Assembly: GCA_022842595.1 (NCBI GenBank)
Contig: JALHPF010000001.1
Span: 124,001 to 188,000 of the forward strand
Reading direction: 5' to 3'
Length of the DNA stretch: 64,000 nt
DNA from: Rubrivivax sp.
Lineage (GTDB): Bacteria; Pseudomonadota; Gammaproteobacteria; Burkholderiales; Burkholderiaceae_C
Shown: positions 21,127 through 30,242 of the stretch, one piece after another
Numbering within the stretch: the stretch's first letter is position 1
Layout of the letters: the number at the start of each line of letters is the position of its first letter
Translations under genes and position numbers: made by a program
The notes under the pieces: model-generated
Database searches by the model: none
What the model saw: the letters and a program-made list of their open reading frames with translations, nothing else
Told to the model about the DNA's origin: nothing

Positions 21127-22071
21127 TCAGGGCGAAGCTTTTGTTGTGTGCCGCTCCAGCCCGGCCGCGCCGGCCTGGGCCAGGGCGCCCACCGTCACCG
21201 CCCGGGCCTCGCGCAGGAAGGCCGCGACCAGACGGCTGCGGATGGTGGCCCGTGACCACACCACGCCGATTCGCCTGGGCTCGCTGGGCAGTGGCAGGGG
21301 CAGGCTCACGAGGTCCAGCCCCTCGGGCCAGGGGCGCGACCAGTCGGGTACCAGGGATACGCCCAGCCCGCGGTCGACCATCACCGCGATCGCGTTCAGC
21401 GCGTTCAGCTCGAAGCGTTCGTTCGGCACGATGCCGGCCGCCTGCAGGTACTGTTCGGCCAGGCGGCCGCCCCACTGCGTGCGGTCGTAGCGGATCAGCG
21501 GTTCACTGGCCAGCAGCTCATGCGGGTCGCGCCCGGCCATGGCGCGTGGCGCCAGCACCACCAGCGGCTCTTCACGCAGCAGTTCCCAGCCGCAGGTCTT
21601 GGGCAGATCGAACGGCGCTTCCAGCACTACGGCAGCGTCGAGCTCACCCAGTTCGACGGCACGGTAAAGGTCGGGCGAATAACCCGGCTGCACATAGACC
21701 TGGATGCGCGGGTAGAGCTCGACCAGCCGCGCCAGCACGTCGGGCAGGATACCGGTGAGCTGGTTGGTGCCGGCCCCCAGGCGCAGTTCGCCGGCGGTGG
21801 CATCGTCGTTCGCCACCGAACGCAGGTCGGCCACGCCGCGCAGCAGTTCACGCGCCCGCTGCAGGATGCGCGCGCCGGGCTCGGTGACATGCACCGAACG
21901 GCCGGCACGGGCGATGAGCGGCGCACCGATCTCGCGTTCGAGCGTACGGATCTGCTGCGCCACCGCCGCCGGTGTCACGTTCAGCAGCCGCGCCGCGGCG
22001 GCCATCGAGCCGTGGTCGGCCACGGCCACAAAGGACTTCAGGAACTGGGTCTCCACACACTCTCCAGGCAA
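21127..22071 (-). CDS. LysR family transcriptional regulator
   Basis: ETQFLKSFVAVADHGSMAAAARLLNVTPAAVAQQIRTLEREIGAPLIAR. Confidence 0.92.
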   Translation of the reverse strand: MPGECVETQFLKSFVAVADHGSMAAAARLLNVTPAAVAQQIRTLEREIGAPLIARAGRSVHVTEPGARILQRARELLRGVADLRSVANDDATAGELRLGAGTNQLTGILPDVLARLVELYPRIQVYVQPGYSPDLYRAVELGELDAAVVLEAPFDLPKTCGWELLREEPLVVLAPRAMAGRDPHELLASEPLIRYDRTQWGGRLAEQYLQAAGIVPNERFELNALNAIAVMVDRGLGVSLVPDWSRPWPEGLDLVSLPLPLPSEPRRIGVVWSRATIRSRLVAAFLREARAVTVGALAQAGAAGLERHTTKASP

Positions 22072-22113
22072 GCCCGGCAGGCTAACCCAGCGGCCTGGCG
22101 CGGTGCATCGGGA

Positions 22114-24483
22114 TCAGCCCGCCGGGTCGGCGTAGATCGTCAGGCCCTTCAGCGAGCGTTGTGGCGGCGGGAAGAACAGGCTGGCGACGTAGCCGATGAC
22201 GATGCACAGCATGATCGACAGGCCGAGATAGAAATACGGGTGCAGAAGGTTGAAGGCCCAGGCGGTCGTCGTCAGCACGATCGCCGAACCGATGCCGATG
22301 GCCACCCCGGGCGAATTGGCACGGCGAGTGAACATGCCCAGCGTGTAGGCCCCGGCAAAACCACCGCCCAGCAGGCCCGCGAGTTCGATCGATACGTCGA
22401 ACAGCGAGCGGATGTCGTAACGCGCCAGCACCAGGGCCGCGCCGATGCCCACCAGCCCGGCGGCGACCGTCACGAACTCGGCGAAGATGACGCTCTTGCG
22501 TGGCGTGACGTTCGGGACCAGGCGCTCGTAGAAGTCGACCGAGGCCATCGTCGCGACGCTGTTGATGATGCTCGACAGCGTCGACATGGCCGCGGCGAAG
22601 ATGCCCGCAATGATGAGCCCGGTCACCCCCACCGGCAGTTCGGCGGCAATGAACAGCGGGAAGGTGGCGTCGATCGACAGCATCGGGTTCATGCGCTCGG
22701 GGTGGGCCTTGTAGTAGGCGTAGAGCGCGGTGCCGATCATGTAGAACATGAAGCCGCCGGGAATCATGATCAGCCCGAAGGTCCAGATCGAACGCCCCGC
22801 CTCCTTGTCGGACTTGGTCGAAAGCACGCGCTGCATCAGCACCTGGTCTTTCGGGAACGTCAGCACCACGTCGAACAGCACCAGGAAGATGAAGCCCCAG
22901 ACGGTGGCCTGGGTCAGGTCGAAGCTGAAGTCGAACAGCTTCGTCTTGTCTTCGGCTGCGGCCACCTGCATGAATTCGGTGAGACCGCCGTCCAGCGACA
23001 GCACGCAGTAGGCGATGGCCAGCAGCGCGCCGCCGAACATCACGAAGACCTGGACGAAGTCGGTCCAGATCACCGCCTTCATGCCGCCGAGTGCGGTGTA
23101 CAGGATGGTGATGCCACCCATGATCCAGATGCTCCACACCACGTCCAGCCCGGTGATGGTGGAGATGGCCAGGGCCGGCAGGAACAGCACCACGCTCATG
23201 CGGCTGCCGATCTGCATGACGATGGCCAGGGCGCTGGCGATCATGCGGATGGCCGGGTGGAAGCGGGTTTCCAGGTACGAGAACACCGACATCAGGTCGA
23301 GCCGGCGCAGCAGCGGCACCACCCAGGTGGCCACGAACATCAGGCCGACGACGGCCACGAGGTTGTTCGTCAGGTACTGCCAGTTGGTCTCGAAGGCCTT
23401 GGCCGGGATGGCGATGAAGCTGATCGAGCTGGTGTTGGTGGCGTACAGGCTCACGCCCGCGGCCCAGAACGGGATGCTGCGGCCGCCGACGAAGAAGTCG
23501 GCCGTGGAGCCACGTTTCTCTCGCAGGTAGAAATACAGGCCGATGCCCAGCATCGCGGCCAGGTAGACGGCGATCACCAGCCAGTCCTGCCAGCGCAGCA
23601 GCTGCTGGTCGGACTCGACCAAGGCCAGCGCCACGGCGCCTTCGGGCCCGGCCCAGGCCATGCCGTCGGCCCAGGGCATCACCCGGCTGGCCGCGCCAGT
23701 ACCCGGCGCGTCGGCCAGTGTGTTCCAGGCGCCTGTGATCGTGTGCATGGTCATCCAGGCCGGGCCAGCGCCGGCCGGCCGGTCGACGAGGAAGAGGCTG
23801 TGCGCCTGCCCCAGCGGGCGCGCGGCCCCGGCGCGCACGGCGCCCGGGACATCGGGCTTGGCGACCCAACCCGTGTCGACGGTCCAGCGCCACAGGGCGT
23901 CGGTACCCTGCCCCGCCGTCGTCACGTAAACCGCGCGGGCCTGGGCCAGCACGGCGCTCGGGGCGCTGTCGCCGGGCCAGCCCGGGCGCTGCACCCAGGT
24001 GGCAGCGGCGTCGCCCAGGACCAGCTGCAGAAGCTGCGGTTGGCCCTGGGCGTTCAGGCCGGCCAGCGTCAGCATGTCGTCGGTGGTGGCGCCGCGCACC
24101 GAATGCAAGGGCTGGGGCAGCGGCGGGAGCGCCGTGGCCACCACGGCGCCGGCAGTCAGCTGCAGGCGCAACACCTGCTTCAGAGTTCCGTCCGTCCCAG
24201 CCAGCAGGAAGGCCCGCCGCGCGTTCGACACCGCGCCCAGCACCGGCTGCACAGGACGCCAGGGCACGGGTGACCAACCTGCGGCACCTGCGCTCAGCAG
24301 CCAGCTGCCGCTGCCGCCCACGGCCAGCGCCCGGGCGTCGACCTCCACCAGTGCTTGAGCGTCAGCGTTGGCCGGCAGGCTGGGCCAGGGGCTGGCGGCG
24401 ATGCGCGCCAGGTTTTCGGCTTGCGCCGCACTGGCGAGGCACAGCATCAGTGCCAGGCCAAGTAAACAACGCAGGAAGCTCAT
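22114..24483 (-). CDS. Sodium:solute symporter with about 270-aa exported N-terminal domain
   Basis: Signal-like MSFLRCLLGLALMLCLASAAQA, repeat-like globular region, then YFYLREKRGSTADFFVGGRSIPFWAAGVSLYATNTSSISFIAIPAKAFETNW and SSS-type transmembrane segments. Confidence 0.85.
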   Translation of the reverse strand: MSFLRCLLGLALMLCLASAAQAENLARIAASPWPSLPANADAQALVEVDARALAVGGSGSWLLSAGAAGWSPVPWRPVQPVLGAVSNARRAFLLAGTDGTLKQVLRLQLTAGAVVATALPPLPQPLHSVRGATTDDMLTLAGLNAQGQPQLLQLVLGDAAATWVQRPGWPGDSAPSAVLAQARAVYVTTAGQGTDALWRWTVDTGWVAKPDVPGAVRAGAARPLGQAHSLFLVDRPAGAGPAWMTMHTITGAWNTLADAPGTGAASRVMPWADGMAWAGPEGAVALALVESDQQLLRWQDWLVIAVYLAAMLGIGLYFYLREKRGSTADFFVGGRSIPFWAAGVSLYATNTSSISFIAIPAKAFETNWQYLTNNLVAVVGLMFVATWVVPLLRRLDLMSVFSYLETRFHPAIRMIASALAIVMQIGSRMSVVLFLPALAISTITGLDVVWSIWIMGGITILYTALGGMKAVIWTDFVQVFVMFGGALLAIAYCVLSLDGGLTEFMQVAAAEDKTKLFDFSFDLTQATVWGFIFLVLFDVVLTFPKDQVLMQRVLSTKSDKEAGRSIWTFGLIMIPGGFMFYMIGTALYAYYKAHPERMNPMLSIDATFPLFIAAELPVGVTGLIIAGIFAAAMSTLSSIINSVATMASVDFYERLVPNVTPRKSVIFAEFVTVAAGLVGIGAALVLARYDIRSLFDVSIELAGLLGGGFAGAYTLGMFTRRANSPGVAIGIGSAIVLTTTAWAFNLLHPYFYLGLSIMLCIVIGYVASLFFPPPQRSLKGLTIYADPAG

Positions 24484-25409
24484 TCGGTGCTTGAAGACTC
24501 TGGGACAGTGGCCAACAGCGCACGCGCCCGCTGGACGAATGGCGCGTCGACCATGCGGCCGTCGAACGTGAAGGCGCCGCGGCCGGCAGCTTCAGCCGCC
24601 CGCGCGGCGTCCACCAGGCGGCGCGCTGCCGTCAGTTCGGCGGCGCTGGGGCTGAAGGCTTCGTTGGCCCAGGCCACCTGGCGAGGGTGGATGCAGCTCT
24701 TGCCGACGAAGCCCAGGCGCCGCGCCATGGCCGCCTCGGCGCGAAAGCCGGCTTCGTCGGCCATGTCGGGGTAGGCGCCATCGACCGCGAACACGTTCGC
24801 AACACCGGCGGCCATGCGCAGCGCGAACATCGCAGCATGCACGTTGGCCGGGTCGTGGCGGTCGATGCCCAGCGGCTCGAACAGATCGGCCAGGCCCAGC
24901 TGCAGGCCCACCACCCGCGGATGCGCTGCGGCGATGTCGGCCGCATGCTGCAGGGCCGCCGCGGTCTCGATGTTCAGCAGCAGCCCGACCGGCAGCCGAC
25001 CCGTGGTTCCGGTTTCGGATGTGGCCGCTGCAGCGTCCAGCGCCACCACCGCGCGCCGTACGTCGGCGGCGCTGGCCACCTTGGGCAGGTTGATCCAGTC
25101 CGGGCCGGCGGCCGCCACCACCCGCATGTCGTCGTCGAACCATGGGCTGTCCAGCTCGTTGACGCGCACGATCAGCAACGGCCTGAGCGGCAGCCTGGCC
25201 GCATCGCGAACGGCGGCGGCCACCAGCGTTCGGGCCTGCGCCTTGTGCTCAGGGGCAACCGCGTCCTCCAGGTCGAAGGACACGGCGTCGGCCGCACTGG
25301 CCAGGGCTTTGGGGAATAGCTCGGGCCGTGCGCCAGGCACGAAGAGCTTGCTGCGGACAAAGGGGTTCGGCACGGCCGGCAGTGTGGTGGAAGTCCGCGC
25401 CCGCCACAC
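24480..25409 (-). CDS. HpcH/HpaI aldolase / citrate lyase beta-like CoA ester lyase
   Basis: VRSKLFVPGARPELFPKALASAADAVSFDLEDAVAPEHKAQAR; GLQLGLADLFEPLGID; GFVGKSCIHPRQV. Confidence 0.87.
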   Translation of the reverse strand: MWRARTSTTLPAVPNPFVRSKLFVPGARPELFPKALASAADAVSFDLEDAVAPEHKAQARTLVAAAVRDAARLPLRPLLIVRVNELDSPWFDDDMRVVAAAGPDWINLPKVASAADVRRAVVALDAAAATSETGTTGRLPVGLLLNIETAAALQHAADIAAAHPRVVGLQLGLADLFEPLGIDRHDPANVHAAMFALRMAAGVANVFAVDGAYPDMADEAGFRAEAAMARRLGFVGKSCIHPRQVAWANEAFSPSAAELTAARRLVDAARAAEAAGRGAFTFDGRMVDAPFVQRARALLATVPESSSTE

Positions 25410-25478
25410 TGCGGCCCACGCATCTTCAGACGATAGTTTTGCTTGTGCCCCGGTGTGCAGCGCGCTGGCCGCCAGGCA

Positions 25479-27317
25479 TCAACTCTGCGCCGCCCGCCGC
25501 CGGTTGACGAAGCGCCGCTGCACTTCGTACGGGAAAACGTCCAGGATAGTGCCTGCCATGATCCGCTGCTTGTGCGATTCCCAGTGGTCGGGGTCGAGCA
25601 GTTCGGCGTGATGCTTCAGGAAGGTCTGGCGCACCGTCGGGTTGCCCAGCAGGAACGGGCCGAAGGTCTCCGGGAAGACGTCTTTCGGCCCGACATCGAA
25701 GCCGGGATCGGTGGCCGAGGTCGGGGTGCGTTCTGCCTTGGTCGGCACGTGGCGGAAGCGGCAGTCGCTGATGTACTCGATCTCGTCGTAGTCGTAGAAC
25801 ACCACCTTGCCCTGGCGGGTGATGCCGAAGTTCTTCCACAGCATGTCGCCGGGAAAGATGTTGGCGGCCACCAAGTCCTTGATGGCGTTGCCGTATTCGA
25901 TGGTGGCGCGCTCGATGGCGGCGGTGTCGCCGTTGTCCTTGGCGTCGCGCAGGAACAGGTTCAGCGGCACCATCCGGCGTTCGATGTAGACATGGGCAAT
26001 GATGATTTCGCGTGCACTGCCTTCGCCGGTCATTTCCAGCAGGCTCGGGCAGAAGTGCTGCATCTCTTCCAGCAGTTCGGGTTCGAAGCGGGCCAGGGGC
26101 AGCGCCACCTTGCTGTATTCCAGCGTGTCGGCCATGCGGCCGACGCGGTCGTGCATCTTCACCAGCCGGTACTTGTCCTTGATCTGCTCGCGCGTGGTGT
26201 TTTTCTGCGGCGGGTAGAAGTCCTTGATGATCTTGAACACATAAGGGAACGACGGCAGGTCGAAGACGAGCATCACCATGCCCTTCACCCCGGGGGCGAT
26301 GCGGAATCGGTCGCTGCTGTGGCGCAGGTGGTGCAGAAGGTCGCGGTAGAAGCTGTTCTTGCCCTGCTTGTGCAAGCCCACGGCGCTGTAGATCTCGGCA
26401 CGCGGCTTGCGCGGCATCAGCGCCCGCAGGAAGGCCACGTAGGCGCTGGGCACCAGCATGTCGACGAGGAAGTAGGCGCGGGCATAGCTGAAAAGCATCT
26501 CCATGTCGTCCTCGGTGTGCAGGACGGTGTCGATGATCAGCCGGCCGTCCGCGCCGTGCAGGATGGGCAATGCGATGGGGGTCTGCTCGCCGCCGTTGAT
26601 GATGCGGCCGACGATGTAGGCACCCTTGTTGCGGAAGAACAGGTTGGCCAGCACCTGGATCTGGAAGTTCGTGCCCGGACGGAACTTGCCCAGATGCCGG
26701 TGCAGTTCGCTCACGACATCGGCGACGTCGCGCTCCAGGTCCTCGAACGGGCGCTGCAGCTCGAAGTCGCGCACCAGCTGCGCCCAGGTGGTGTCCCAGG
26801 TGGCGATGCTGGGGTAGTAGACGCGGTAGGTGGTGGGTGCCAGCTTCTCGTCGATCTCGATGTAGGACGTGGAAATGGCCGGCCGCACGAAGATGAATTC
26901 GTTGTGGAAGTAGCTGCGGTGCAGGATCTGCGTCGTCACTGAATTGAAGAAGGTCTCGGCCAGTTCCGGCTGGCGGTGGTCGACCAGCAGGCCGATGTAC
27001 ATCAGCTTCACCTGCTGCCACACCTCCAGCGGCTGGGCATCGGCAGCGAATTCGCTTTGCAGCCGGCTGCGGGTTTCGTCGACGCGCAGGTCGTAGAACT
27101 CGATGCGCTCGCGTGTGGCGCGCTGCTGGCCCACCCAGTCGGCCTGCTCGAAGCGCTGCTTGGCGGCGCGGCTGACCTCGCTGAACAGCCGGTAGTGGCG
27201 GTCGAAGCCTTCCAGCAGCGCCCGGGCCATGCGGGCAGGCAAGGAGGGGCCTGCCGGGACGTCGACATAGCTCACAGGGGTTCCTTCAATCGTCTCGCTG
27301 GCACTCATCATGGTCAT
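25479..27317 (-). CDS. aceK: Isocitrate dehydrogenase kinase/phosphatase
   Basis: MARALLEGFDRHYRLFSEVSRAAKQRFEQADW; GVKGMVMLVFDLPSFPYVFKIIKDFYPPQKNTTREQIKDKYRLVKMHDRVGRMADTLEYSKVALP. Confidence 0.95.
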   Translation of the reverse strand: MTMMSASETIEGTPVSYVDVPAGPSLPARMARALLEGFDRHYRLFSEVSRAAKQRFEQADWVGQQRATRERIEFYDLRVDETRSRLQSEFAADAQPLEVWQQVKLMYIGLLVDHRQPELAETFFNSVTTQILHRSYFHNEFIFVRPAISTSYIEIDEKLAPTTYRVYYPSIATWDTTWAQLVRDFELQRPFEDLERDVADVVSELHRHLGKFRPGTNFQIQVLANLFFRNKGAYIVGRIINGGEQTPIALPILHGADGRLIIDTVLHTEDDMEMLFSYARAYFLVDMLVPSAYVAFLRALMPRKPRAEIYSAVGLHKQGKNSFYRDLLHHLRHSSDRFRIAPGVKGMVMLVFDLPSFPYVFKIIKDFYPPQKNTTREQIKDKYRLVKMHDRVGRMADTLEYSKVALPLARFEPELLEEMQHFCPSLLEMTGEGSAREIIIAHVYIERRMVPLNLFLRDAKDNGDTAAIERATIEYGNAIKDLVAANIFPGDMLWKNFGITRQGKVVFYDYDEIEYISDCRFRHVPTKAERTPTSATDPGFDVGPKDVFPETFGPFLLGNPTVRQTFLKHHAELLDPDHWESHKQRIMAGTILDVFPYEVQRRFVNRRRAAQS

Positions 27318-27400
27318 CGATTCCTCAGCTTCGAGCGGCTGTCGATCCTCGTAAACCCGCAACTCGGGGCTGCCAGTAGATGCGACTGCCCACAAGCAGC

Positions 27401-27419
27401 TTCAACCGAAATAGTTGAA
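27401..27419. promoter_or_regulatory. Inverted repeat in divergent aceK / CoA-ligase promoter region
   Basis: TTCAAC-cgaaata-GTTGAA, perfect 6-bp arms. Confidence 0.45.
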
Positions 27420-27505
27420 ATGGTTCGGGAAGAATAGGGCCTTCTGTGCCCGGCCACAGCGGCCCCAGGCGCACGCGAGTTTTTCAGCAACCTGCACTTC
27501 TCACC

Positions 27506-29041
27506 ATGACACTGCATGAACTCCTGAACGCGGGCGCAGACGATGCGGTCGCCCTCGCCGCCCCGGGCCGGCCGGCGCTCGACTACCGCGGGCTGCGCGC
27601 CCTGGTGGCCGAGACCATGACGGTTCTGAATGCCGCCGGCATCGGCCGCAACGACCGCGTCGCCATCGTCCTGCCCAACGGGCCGGAAATGGCCAGCTGC
27701 TTCCTGGCTTGCGCCAGCGCCGTCACCAGTGCGCCGCTGAACCCGGCCTACCGCGTCGACGAATTCGAGTTCTACCTGAACGACCTGCAGGCCAGCGCGC
27801 TGATCGTCGAGCAGGGCAGCATCTCGCCGGCAGTGGAAGCGGCCAGCAAGCTGGGCATCCGCGTCATCGAACTGCTGGTGGCCGACGGCGCCCCGGCCGG
27901 GCATTTCAGCCTGGCCAGCCAGACCGCCGTGCCCTGCGACCACGGCGGCCCCTCGCAGCCGGGTGACGTCGGCATGGTGCTGCACACCTCGGGCACCACC
28001 TCGCGACCCAAGCGTGTGCCGCTGTCGGTGGCCAACCTGTGTGCGTCGGCCGGGCACATCGCCGCCACGCTGCAGTTCACGGCCAGCGACATCGGCCTGA
28101 ACATCATGCCGATGTTCCACATCCACGGCCTGATGGCCGGGCTGCTGGCGCCGCTGTCGGCCGGATCGCGGGTGTTCTGCACACCGGGCTTCAATGCCCT
28201 GCGTTTCTTCAAGTGGATGGACGAGGCCCACCCCACCTGGTACACCGCCGTGCCCACCATGCACCTGGCGATTGCCACCCGCGGCAAGCACAACGCCGAG
28301 GTGCTGGCGCGCCACCCGCTGCGCTTCATCCGTTCCTCTTCGTCGCCGATGCCGCCGCAGCTGATCACGCAGCTGGAAACGATGTTCAAGGCGCCACTGA
28401 TCGAGTCCTACGGCATGACCGAGGCGGCGCACCAGATGGCATCCAACCCGCTGCCGCCGCTGGCACGCAAGCCGGGCTCGGTCGGCCGCGCCGCCGGCCC
28501 GGAAGTGCGCATCCGCGCCGAGGACGGCAGCTTCCTGGCCGCCGGCGAGATCGGCGAGGTGGTGATCCGCGGCCCGAACGTCACGGCCGGCTACGAAAGC
28601 AACCCCAAGGCCAACGAGGAAGCCTTCCAGGACGGCTGGTTCCGCACCGGCGACCAGGGCACGATGGACGACGAGGGCTACCTCAGCATCACCGGCCGGC
28701 TCAAGGAGATCATCAACCGCGGCGGCGAGAAGGTGAGCCCGCGCGAGATCGACGAGATCCTGCTCGACCATGTCTCGGTGGCCCAGGTCATCGTCTTCGG
28801 CGCCCCGCACAAGCGCCTGGGCGAAGAAGTGGCGGCGATGGTGGTGCTGCACGAAGGCCATGAATGCACCGAACGCGAACTGCAGCAGTTCGTGGCCCAG
28901 CGCGTGGCCGGCTACAAGGTGCCGAAGAAGATCCTGTTCGTCGACGAACTGCCCAAGGGGGCGACCGGCAAGCTGCAGCGCATCGGCCTGGCGCAGCGCA
29001 TCGGCCTGGGCTTCGGCTCCTTCGTTTCCGGGGAGTTCTAA
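27506..29041 (+). CDS. AMP-dependent acyl-CoA synthetase, probably oxalate-CoA ligase
   Basis: MTLHELLNAGADDAVALAAPGRPALDYRGLRALV; LHTSGTTSRPKRVPLS; KEIINRGGEKVSPREID; substrate inferred from the nearby oxc/frc genes. Confidence 0.8.
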   Translation: MTLHELLNAGADDAVALAAPGRPALDYRGLRALVAETMTVLNAAGIGRNDRVAIVLPNGPEMASCFLACASAVTSAPLNPAYRVDEFEFYLNDLQASALIVEQGSISPAVEAASKLGIRVIELLVADGAPAGHFSLASQTAVPCDHGGPSQPGDVGMVLHTSGTTSRPKRVPLSVANLCASAGHIAATLQFTASDIGLNIMPMFHIHGLMAGLLAPLSAGSRVFCTPGFNALRFFKWMDEAHPTWYTAVPTMHLAIATRGKHNAEVLARHPLRFIRSSSSPMPPQLITQLETMFKAPLIESYGMTEAAHQMASNPLPPLARKPGSVGRAAGPEVRIRAEDGSFLAAGEIGEVVIRGPNVTAGYESNPKANEEAFQDGWFRTGDQGTMDDEGYLSITGRLKEIINRGGEKVSPREIDEILLDHVSVAQVIVFGAPHKRLGEEVAAMVVLHEGHECTERELQQFVAQRVAGYKVPKKILFVDELPKGATGKLQRIGLAQRIGLGFGSFVSGEF

Positions 29042-29045
29042 AGCC

Positions 29046-30053
29046 ATGAAATACGCCATCGTTGGCGCCGGCGCCATTGGCGGCTACCTGGGCGCGAAGC
29101 TGGCCCTGGCGGGTGAACAGGTCACATTCATCGCCCGCAACCGCAACCTGGCCACGATCAACGCCGAAGGCTTCCGGCTGGAACTGCCCGACGGCAGCAG
29201 CCAGCACACCCGCGACGTGCGGGCCGTGCAGAACCCGGCGGAGGCCGGCCCGCAGGACGTGGTGCTGCTCACCACCAAGGCCCACCAGGTGCGCGACCTG
29301 CTGCCCGGGCTGCGCGGCCTGTTCGGCCCGGAAACCCTGGTCGTGACCATGATCAACGGCGTGCCCTGGTGGTACTTCCAGCGCCTGGCGGGCCCCTACG
29401 AAGGCCGCAGCCTCACCAGCGTCGACCCCGACGGCGCGCTCGCCGCTGGCATCGAGACCGAACGCATCATCGGCAGCATCGTCTACCCCGCCGCCGAACT
29501 GGTGGCACCCGGGGTGGTGAAGGTGGTCGAGGGCAATCGCTTTTCCATCGGTGAACTGGACGGCCAGCGGACGCCGCGCATCGAAGCGCTGAGCAAGTCG
29601 CTGATGGCCGCCGGCTTCAAGGCGCCGGTGGCGCGCGACATCCGCAGCGAACTCTGGGTGAAGCTCTGGGGCAACCTCAGCTTCAACCCGATCAGCGCGC
29701 TCACGCATGCCACGCTCGAGCAGATCTGCCGCTTCCCGGCCAGCCGCGAGCTCGCCGCCAACATGATGCGCGAAGCCCAGGCCGTCGCCGGCAAGCTGGG
29801 CGTCGAATTCAAGATCACGCTCGAACAGCGCATTGCCGGTGCCGAGGCCGTGGGCGCGCACAAGACCTCGATGCTGCAGGACGTGGAGAACGGCCGCGCG
29901 CTGGAACTGCAGGCGCTGGTCGGCAGCGTCGTCGAACTCGCGCGCATCACCGACACACCCACGCCCACCATCGACGCCATTCACGCTGCGACGTCGCTGC
30001 TGGCGCAGGTGCTGGCCGACCGCAAGGGCCGGCTCGAGGTGCTGACCGGCTGA
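29046..30053 (+). CDS. Ketopantoate reductase (PanE/ApbA) family oxidoreductase
   Basis: MKYAIVGAGAIGGYLGAKLALAGEQVTFIARNRN; VKLWGNLSFNPISALTHATLEQI; HKTSMLQDVENGRALELQALVG. Confidence 0.9.
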   Translation: MKYAIVGAGAIGGYLGAKLALAGEQVTFIARNRNLATINAEGFRLELPDGSSQHTRDVRAVQNPAEAGPQDVVLLTTKAHQVRDLLPGLRGLFGPETLVVTMINGVPWWYFQRLAGPYEGRSLTSVDPDGALAAGIETERIIGSIVYPAAELVAPGVVKVVEGNRFSIGELDGQRTPRIEALSKSLMAAGFKAPVARDIRSELWVKLWGNLSFNPISALTHATLEQICRFPASRELAANMMREAQAVAGKLGVEFKITLEQRIAGAEAVGAHKTSMLQDVENGRALELQALVGSVVELARITDTPTPTIDAIHAATSLLAQVLADRKGRLEVLTG

Positions 30054-30115
30054 AGCCTGGCTGGCACGACAGCCCTGCCCGAAACAGGGAAAAAAGCTGG
30101 GGTTCACCCTGCTTC

Positions 30116-30129
30116 TTGACTGCGGTCAA
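30116..30129. promoter_or_regulatory. FNR-type palindromic operator upstream of tctCBA
   Basis: TTGACTGCGGTCAA (TTGA-N6-TCAA), exact reverse complement of the site at 35103-35116. Confidence 0.68.
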
Positions 30130-30242
30130 TCGCGTTCCACTCCTCGGTGATCGACCATCGCAACGCGGACCCGGTCAAGGTGGGCTTCTCAGACAAGCAG
30201 ACCGCCACTTCCACTCATTGACAAAGACTAGGAGACAACCTG

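Noticed and set aside
21520-24273. 917-aa plus-strand ORF opposite LysR/SSS genes
   Set aside because: Very Asp/His/Gln-rich translation characteristic of the antisense of membrane protein codons; no domain.
30064-30080. TGGCACGACAGCCCTGC as a sigma54 promoter for tctC
   Set aside because: GG-to-GC spacing is 12 nt rather than the required 10.
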